Origin: Anaerolineales bacterium
Lineage (GTDB): Bacteria; Chloroflexota; Anaerolineae; Anaerolineales; Villigracilaceae
Assembly: GCA_025966435.1 (NCBI GenBank)
Contig: JAICRQ010000251.1
Span: 1-5,691, forward strand
DNA: 5,691 bases
Reading direction: 5' to 3'
The translations under genes and the position numbers were made by a program. This document shows, piece by piece, positions 1 to 3,346 of this stretch (positions within the stretch are counted from its first letter, which is position 1; the number at the start of each line of letters is the position of its first letter). The notes beneath the pieces are model-generated. The model saw nothing but the letters and a program-made list of their open reading frames with translations, had not been told where the DNA came from and ran no database searches.

Positions 1-1
1 C

Positions 2-223
2 AAAATCGGAAACAAGGCTGTCCCCGCTCTGATCGATGTAGTCAAGAGTGCTCCGCAGTCTGCGCGTATCCATGCCTTGCGGGCGCTGGCTGAGATCCGC
101 GATCATCGCGCCATCCCCGCAATGATGAAGGTGATGGAAGAAGACTCTGTCCTACTCCAGCACTGGGCAAAAGAAGGCTTGGACCGGCTCGGACTGGATA
201 TGGTATATATAAAACCTGTATGA
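2..223 (+). CDS. HEAT-repeat protein, C-terminal fragment
   Basis: Only the last 73 codons are present; the start lies before the window. The frame opens at base 2 and ends with TGA at 221-223. The peptide has the helical-pair pattern of HEAT or PBS-lyase-type repeats: AVPALIDVV, then ARIHALRALAEIRDHRAIPAM, then a third unit ending in WAKEGLDRLG. Such repeats form alpha-solenoid scaffolds for protein binding; the partner and role of the whole protein cannot be read from this end. No membrane segment or signal is visible in the fragment. Its stop overlaps the LCP start as ATGA (220-223), which implies cotranscription and possibly translational coupling. Family assignment is by repeat pattern and is fairly safe; function is unknown. 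Confidence 0.8.
   Translation, partial: KIGNKAVPALIDVVKSAPQSARIHALRALAEIRDHRAIPAMMKVMEEDSVLLQHWAKEGLDRLGLDMVYIKPV
204..213 (+). promoter_or_regulatory. possible -10 element for a leaderless LCP transcript
   Basis: A TATATATAAA tract lies just upstream of the LCP start. If TATAAA at 208-213 acts as a -10 box, transcription would begin at about base 220, the A of the ATG, giving a leaderless message. No -35 match sits 17 bases upstream; TTGGAC at 179-184 is 19 bases from TATATA at 204. The tract lies inside the end of the HEAT gene, so it could be only coding sequence (M-V-Y-I-K codons). Weak evidence. Confidence 0.25.
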
Positions 224-1683
224 ACAGAATGACGTTTCTCAAAGATATTAAATTTCGACGTCCCTCCATAACACAGATCATTCTCATTGTGGCTGGCATC
301 CTTTTGGCGGTGGGTGGTTTTCTTTTCACGCGCGGTCTCGTGACGTGCTGGACGATCACACCCCTGGCGGGACGACCTCCCGCGAGCTGTGGCACGGTGA
401 CAGAGAGGTTGAATGGTCCGGAGTTGACGAACAACGAAGGCACGCCCGTTCCGAATGTGGAGGATCTCCCGCCGCCGATCGCGATTCCCGATAGCAATCT
501 GCCGCCAGCGTGGGATGGAGCCAGCCGCATCAGTGTTCTTCTCATCGGTCTCGATTACCGGGATGTACTGGCTAACCAGGGCCCGCCGCGCTCCGATACA
601 ATGATCGTGTTGACGGTGGACCCGCTGACTAAGACGGCTGGTATTCTGTCGATCCCTCGCGATCTGTGGGTGAATATCCCCGGTTTCGGGTATAGCCGTA
701 TCAACACAGCGTACTCCTCCGGTGAAGGCGCGAAATTACCCGGTGGCGGACCTGAGCTCGCCCGTAAGACGGCGGAACAACTTCTGGGTGTGCCTATTCA
801 ATATTATGCTCAGATTGACTTTAATACCTTTGTAGAATTCATTGATTTGATTGGCGGGATTGAGGTCTATAACGACGAAGAATTGCGACTTGACCCTGTT
901 GGCCAGGGCAAAGACAAGATCAAGCTGACTTGCTGCGGCATGCGGCAATTGAACGGAGAACGAGCACTGGCGTACGCGCGCTTTCGCAAGGACAAGGAAG
1001 GTGACATCGCCCGCGCCAATCGTCAGCAGAAGGTGATTCTAGGGATTCGCAACAAAGTGTTGAGCCCAGAGAACTTCCCCGTTTTGCTCGGGCAGGCGCA
1101 GCAATTTTATGAAAAGTTCTCCGCCGGAATCCGCACCAACATGCCCTTCGATACAGCCATCCGGCTCGGCGTATTGGCAAAAGACATCCCGGTCGAGAGC
1201 ATCAAGCATGGTGTGATCGACTACAGTATGGTCTCGCTGAATGAAACCACTTTAGGTGGAGAGAACGCCAGCGTTATGAAGCCGCTTCCGGATAAGATCC
1301 GTGAGCTGCGCGATCAGGTCTTTACCTCAGGTGGAGCGGTCAGTCCGCTTGCCGCGCAGAGTGACCTGACAACAATGATGAGGGAGGACGCCGCCCGGGT
1401 GCGTGTGCTGAACGGCTCTGTAGCAGGAGGACTGGAAAACGTCACCGGGAATTTCCTGATTGCGCAGGGTGTTCAGGTCACCGAAGCCGGACCCGCCGAT
1501 GGCGGCTATAACAGTACTGTGATCGTCTTATACTCGCCAAAACTGTATACGATGAAATATTTCCAATCGCTGTTTGGCGTCACAGACAGCGCACGGATTT
1601 GGATCAGCCCGAACCCCGCTTCCACAGTAGATGTGGAGATTCGACTGGGCAACGATTGGGCGAATAACAATCCGATGCCATAA
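220..1683 (+). CDS. LytR-CpsA-Psr (LCP) family glycopolymer transferase with LytR_C domain
   Basis: A 487-aa protein. LCP enzymes move lipid-linked anionic or sugar polymers onto peptidoglycan (or a related acceptor) on the outer face of the membrane. A short basic N-terminus is followed by one membrane helix (about residues 18-38), a Pro-rich spacer (75-98), the LCP catalytic domain (about 103-283) and a LytR_C domain (about 391-478). LCP landmarks are VLLIGLD (106-112), RSDTMIVLTVD (124-134), SIPRDLWV (144-151), INTAY (161-165), FIDLIGGIEV (207-216), LNGERALAYARFRKD (244-258) and GDIARANRQQ (261-270). They include the Arg and Asp residues usual for pyrophosphate and metal binding (D126, R147, D148, R254, R256, R265, R268). 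LytR_C shows ARVRVLNGS followed by a divergent tail. Length is normal for LCP plus LytR_C. The ATG at 220 overlaps the upstream stop and lacks a Shine-Dalgarno sequence; the ATG at 229 is the only close alternative. The exact polymer substrate is unknown. Confidence 0.95.
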   Translation: MNRMTFLKDIKFRRPSITQIILIVAGILLAVGGFLFTRGLVTCWTITPLAGRPPASCGTVTERLNGPELTNNEGTPVPNVEDLPPPIAIPDSNLPPAWDGASRISVLLIGLDYRDVLANQGPPRSDTMIVLTVDPLTKTAGILSIPRDLWVNIPGFGYSRINTAYSSGEGAKLPGGGPELARKTAEQLLGVPIQYYAQIDFNTFVEFIDLIGGIEVYNDEELRLDPVGQGKDKIKLTCCGMRQLNGERALAYARFRKDKEGDIARANRQQKVILGIRNKVLSPENFPVLLGQAQQFYEKFSAGIRTNMPFDTAIRLGVLAKDIPVESIKHGVIDYSMVSLNETTLGGENASVMKPLPDKIRELRDQVFTSGGAVSPLAAQSDLTTMMREDAARVRVLNGSVAGGLENVTGNFLIAQGVQVTEAGPADGGYNSTVIVLYSPKLYTMKYFQSLFGVTDSARIWISPNPASTVDVEIRLGNDWANNNPMP

Positions 1684-1691
1684 ATCTAATA

Positions 1692-1737
1692 CTGTAAGTC
1701 GGATTGCCCTTACAGGACGTTCAGCAGCCAATCCGAC
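1692..1737 (+). other. overlapping stems able to form a pseudoknot or alternative hairpins, 3' end of the LCP transcript
   Basis: CTGTAAG (1692-1698) pairs perfectly with CTTACAG (1709-1715) around a 10-base loop. That loop contains TCGGATTG (1699-1706), which is the perfect complement of CAATCCGA at 1729-1736. If G1698 leaves stem 1, stem 2 grows to 9 bp as GTCGGATTG with CAATCCGAC. The arrangement is that of an H-type pseudoknot, or of two competing hairpins, starting nine bases after the LCP stop codon and ending just before the terminator palindrome. Pairing is seen directly; any biological role is inferred. Confidence 0.45.
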
Positions 1738-1745
1738 CCACCTTA

Positions 1746-1781
1746 AAGAACAACCGCAGACCATGGTCTGCGGTTGTTCTT
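1746..1781. terminator. bidirectional intrinsic terminator (perfect 36-bp palindrome)
   Basis: The left arm AAGAACAACCGCAGACCA and its exact reverse complement meet at the centre CCATGG, giving 18 perfect base pairs with no spacer; as RNA the middle few bases would form the loop. The GC-rich core is flanked by AAGAACAA on one side and TTGTTCTT on the other, so on either strand the 3' arm is U-rich. On the plus strand it runs on into TATTGTATCTTC. It sits in the 123-bp gap between two converging genes (LCP stop at 1683, minus-strand stop at 1807), the usual place for a shared terminator. Confidence 0.85.
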
Positions 1782-1806
1782 ATTGTATCTTCAATATTCA
1801 CACAAT

Positions 1807-2685
1807 TTATGGCTGTTGGAACGTAAGTTTGATGCTGCCGAGGAAGGACGCGCCGTCCGGGGTTTGACAGGTAGGCGCGCTGATGCCGAGGGCAACATCA
1901 CTCCCACGCGCCAGTTGTACCGTGTAGGTCGTATCGGGTGTCATCAGGTAATCGGCATAGCCATTCCCAAGTTCCGGTTTCAGACCGGTGAAAAACTGTT
2001 CCTTGCCGCCATCCCAGGTGATCACAACCTCCGCACCGACTACTTGTCTGCGGCTGCGATTCATTACCATCACCTGCAAGAGCCCCCTCGGCAGGTTGGA
2101 GTCACAGACCGTTTCCTGCCCGGTTAAAGTAAAGGGTCTGCCAGGTTCAGGGGTAGGAGTATGTGTGGGGCGAGGAGTGGCTTCGACGACGGTAGGTTCC
2201 ATGCCGACAACAGTTATTTGTGTTTCGATCAGTTCGGGAGTCTCGGAGAGCAGAATCGGAAGATCAGTCAGCGACAGGGGAGAGGTGGGTGTAAAGGTGT
2301 TTCCAGCGTCGATGAGGATATCCATCGTCGGCGTCCGAACCGGTGCATCGCTCACCCCTGTCCCCACTGCAGCCGCAAGGGCTACCAGATGTTCTGTGCG
2401 TTCAAAGGTTTGCAGGCTAGCAAGCATTCGCTGCGCCTGCGCGTTCAGCGCCTCGATGGGATCTGCGTCTCCCAGGACGGAAAGGCGTGCCTGGGCGCGC
2501 GGCAGGTTTCCGGTCGCGGTGTAGGCGGCAGCTATCAAAGAACGATACTGATCTTTGAATTCTGCGCGTAAAGCACTCGGTGGCGCGTTCATGATGTGGT
2601 GAGGGGAGATTGCCCAGGCATATCCCAGCCCGATCCCCACCCCGAGTAGAAGCCCAATGATCGCACCCCAGATCGCTCGTCTCAT
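1807..2685 (-). CDS. single-pass membrane protein with Thr/Pro linker and C-terminal extracytoplasmic domain; unknown function
   Basis: A 292-aa protein not assigned to a named family. After MRRAIW comes a Gly-rich membrane helix (about residues 6-26), then a conserved helical segment (35-72) with ALRAEFKDQYRSLIAAAY and A-R-L-S-V-L-G, then more helix (76-108). A low-complexity linker follows (113-183), ending in the Thr/Pro run PRPTHTPTPEPGRP. The C-terminal domain (184-292) is predicted beta-rich, with C194 and C273, VVITWDGG, Y-A-D-Y and a final IKLTF strand; the Cys pair may form a disulfide. The first 75 residues are clearly paralogous to the upstream protein. The start chosen is the ATG at 2685: it overlaps the upstream TGA as ATGA and has GGAG at 2698-2695, nine bases away. 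A GTG start at 2700 would add only five residues. Topology is probably N-in, C-out; a carrier or sensor role is speculation. Confidence 0.88.
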   Translation of the reverse strand: MRRAIWGAIIGLLLGVGIGLGYAWAISPHHIMNAPPSALRAEFKDQYRSLIAAAYTATGNLPRAQARLSVLGDADPIEALNAQAQRMLASLQTFERTEHLVALAAAVGTGVSDAPVRTPTMDILIDAGNTFTPTSPLSLTDLPILLSETPELIETQITVVGMEPTVVEATPRPTHTPTPEPGRPFTLTGQETVCDSNLPRGLLQVMVMNRSRRQVVGAEVVITWDGGKEQFFTGLKPELGNGYADYLMTPDTTYTVQLARGSDVALGISAPTCQTPDGASFLGSIKLTFQQP

Positions 2686-3035
2686 TGGATTCCGCTCCAC
2701 GCCTGCAGTGCAGTGACCAGCTCCTGAATGATAACAATTTCGGCGTCTGAAAATCCATTGGACCGGGCATAGGCAAGTCCCTCGGCGGCGATCGCAGAAG
2801 ACGACTTCGTCCCGAAAATTGCCAATCGGCGTGCTGCCAGTCCAGGGTCTTGCTCAGCCTGGTAGGCTTCGGCTGTCATAAGGACATAATCGGCTTTAAA
2901 GTCTGCACGCAGGGCATCGGGCGTGGCATCGAAATAATCGACGGGATCCAGGTACCAGCCATACGCGACCCCGATGCCAATGCCCGCAAGCAGCGCAAGA
3001 ATGACGATGATCCAAAGAGTGCGGGTGGAGTTCAT
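2682..3035 (-). CDS. small single-pass membrane protein, paralogue of the downstream gene; unknown function
   Basis: A 117-aa protein: a short N-terminus, a membrane helix (about residues 8-27, IIVILALLAGIGIGVAYGW) and an extracytoplasmic helical region. The core ALRADFKADYVLMTAEAY (41-58) followed by A-A-R-R-L-A-I-F-G (67-75) matches the equivalent part of the 292-aa neighbour, so the pair arose by duplication or belongs to one module family. It stops after a second helical stretch (82-113) and lacks the linker and beta domain. Its TGA overlaps the downstream ATG as ATGA, so translation is probably coupled. The ATG at 3035 was chosen although no good Shine-Dalgarno precedes it. An in-frame ATG at 3200 would add 55 residues that look like non-protein sequence and would lie upstream of the best promoter. 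Function not recognised. Confidence 0.85.
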   Translation of the reverse strand: MNSTRTLWIIVILALLAGIGIGVAYGWYLDPVDYFDATPDALRADFKADYVLMTAEAYQAEQDPGLAARRLAIFGTKSSSAIAAEGLAYARSNGFSDAEIVIIQELVTALQAWSGIQ

Positions 3036-3147
3036 AGAAAAATGCCCGGGCAGGTGACCGGCGGCACCCAGAGACACTTCCGTACCGTTGCTGTCTCTCG
3101 ACCCTGGCGGGGTTGGGAAGGCTCTGCCGCGCCGGGCCTGCCCGGAC
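3036..3147 (-). promoter_or_regulatory. structured 5' leader of the membrane-protein operon
   Basis: This lies between the predicted transcription start and the 117-aa gene. On the minus-strand RNA, CCGGGCAGG (3145-3137 complement side) can pair over 9 bp with CCTGCCCGG (3054-3046 side), closing nearly the whole leader and ending 10 bases before the start codon. Inside it, AGAGACA (3098-3092) and TGTCTCT (3076-3070) form a perfect 7-bp hairpin with a 15-base loop. Both closing arms also contain locally self-complementary CCCGGG-like sequence, so competing folds are possible. It matches no riboswitch class that I recognise. Confidence 0.4.
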
Positions 3148-3153
3148 GGAAGA

Positions 3154-3182
3154 AGGATAACGCAACAATCAGGGGATGTCAA
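3154..3182 (-). promoter_or_regulatory. sigma70-type promoter of the two-gene membrane-protein operon
   Basis: Read on the minus strand, a perfect -35 TTGACA (3182-3177) is followed by a 17-base spacer and a -10 TATCCT (3159-3154). Transcription would start near 3147, leaving about 112 bases of leader before the ATG at 3035. It is the best promoter match I found in the window. It also argues against a start codon at 3200. Confidence 0.7.
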
Positions 3183-3248
3183 ATCATAGACCATCATCAC
3201 GAGATATGACTGCCGGTTAGTAAAGCGTTCGCTGGGTTAGTGAATGGC

Positions 3249-3262
3249 TAGGGACATCCCTA
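3249..3262. promoter_or_regulatory. inverted repeat, possible operator in the divergent control region
   Basis: TAGGGA-CA-TCCCTA has 6-bp arms and a 2-bp centre, typical of a small dimeric-regulator site. It lies 16 bases upstream of the predicted -35 of the rightward surface-protein gene. The half GACATCCC (3253-3260) recurs in opposite orientation at 3180-3173, overlapping the -35 of the leftward promoter. The rest of 3183-3248 shows only a short repeated GGTTAGT (in GGTTAGTAAA and GGTTAGTGAA). No regulator gene is present in the window. Confidence 0.3.
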
Positions 3263-3278
3263 CGCGACCAACAAAGTA

Positions 3279-3307
3279 TTGCGCATGATTTTCTTAAGTT
3301 GTAAAAT
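3279..3307 (+). promoter_or_regulatory. probable promoter of the surface-protein gene
   Basis: TTGCGC (3279-3284) and TAAAAT (3302-3307) are 17 bases apart, giving a fair -10 and a half-matching -35. Transcription would begin near 3314, about 33 bases before the ATG at 3347. The surrounding sequence is AT-rich compared with the genes. This is the best candidate for the rightward unit but much weaker than the leftward promoter, so activation by a regulator is conceivable. Confidence 0.45.
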
Positions 3308-3332
3308 GATACGAGCATTAAAAATTCAGGTC

Positions 3333-3336
3333 GAGG
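3333..3336 (+). promoter_or_regulatory. ribosome binding site fixing the surface-protein start
   Basis: GAGG lies ten bases before the ATG at 3347, within GAGGATGAAGG. The in-frame TGA at 3338-3340 rules out any longer N-terminus, so the start is firm. Confidence 0.6.
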
Positions 3337-3346
3337 ATGAAGGCTT

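Noticed and set aside
1774..2571. Plus-strand open frames opposite the 292-aa membrane protein
   Set aside because: The minus-strand frame has a membrane helix, a paralogue next door, a Shine-Dalgarno and a coupled start; the plus-strand frames show only antisense Arg/Ser/Gly-rich composition.
3044..3051. GCCCGGGC as a stand-alone operator palindrome
   Set aside because: Eight bases in GC-rich sequence is expected by chance, and it is better explained as part of the leader pairing.
3036..3200. A 55-residue N-terminal extension of the 117-aa membrane protein, from an ATG at 3200
   Set aside because: The extra residues look like translated leader (Pro/Gly/Arg-rich, no domain), place a non-membrane stretch before the signal-anchor helix, and begin upstream of a near-consensus promoter.
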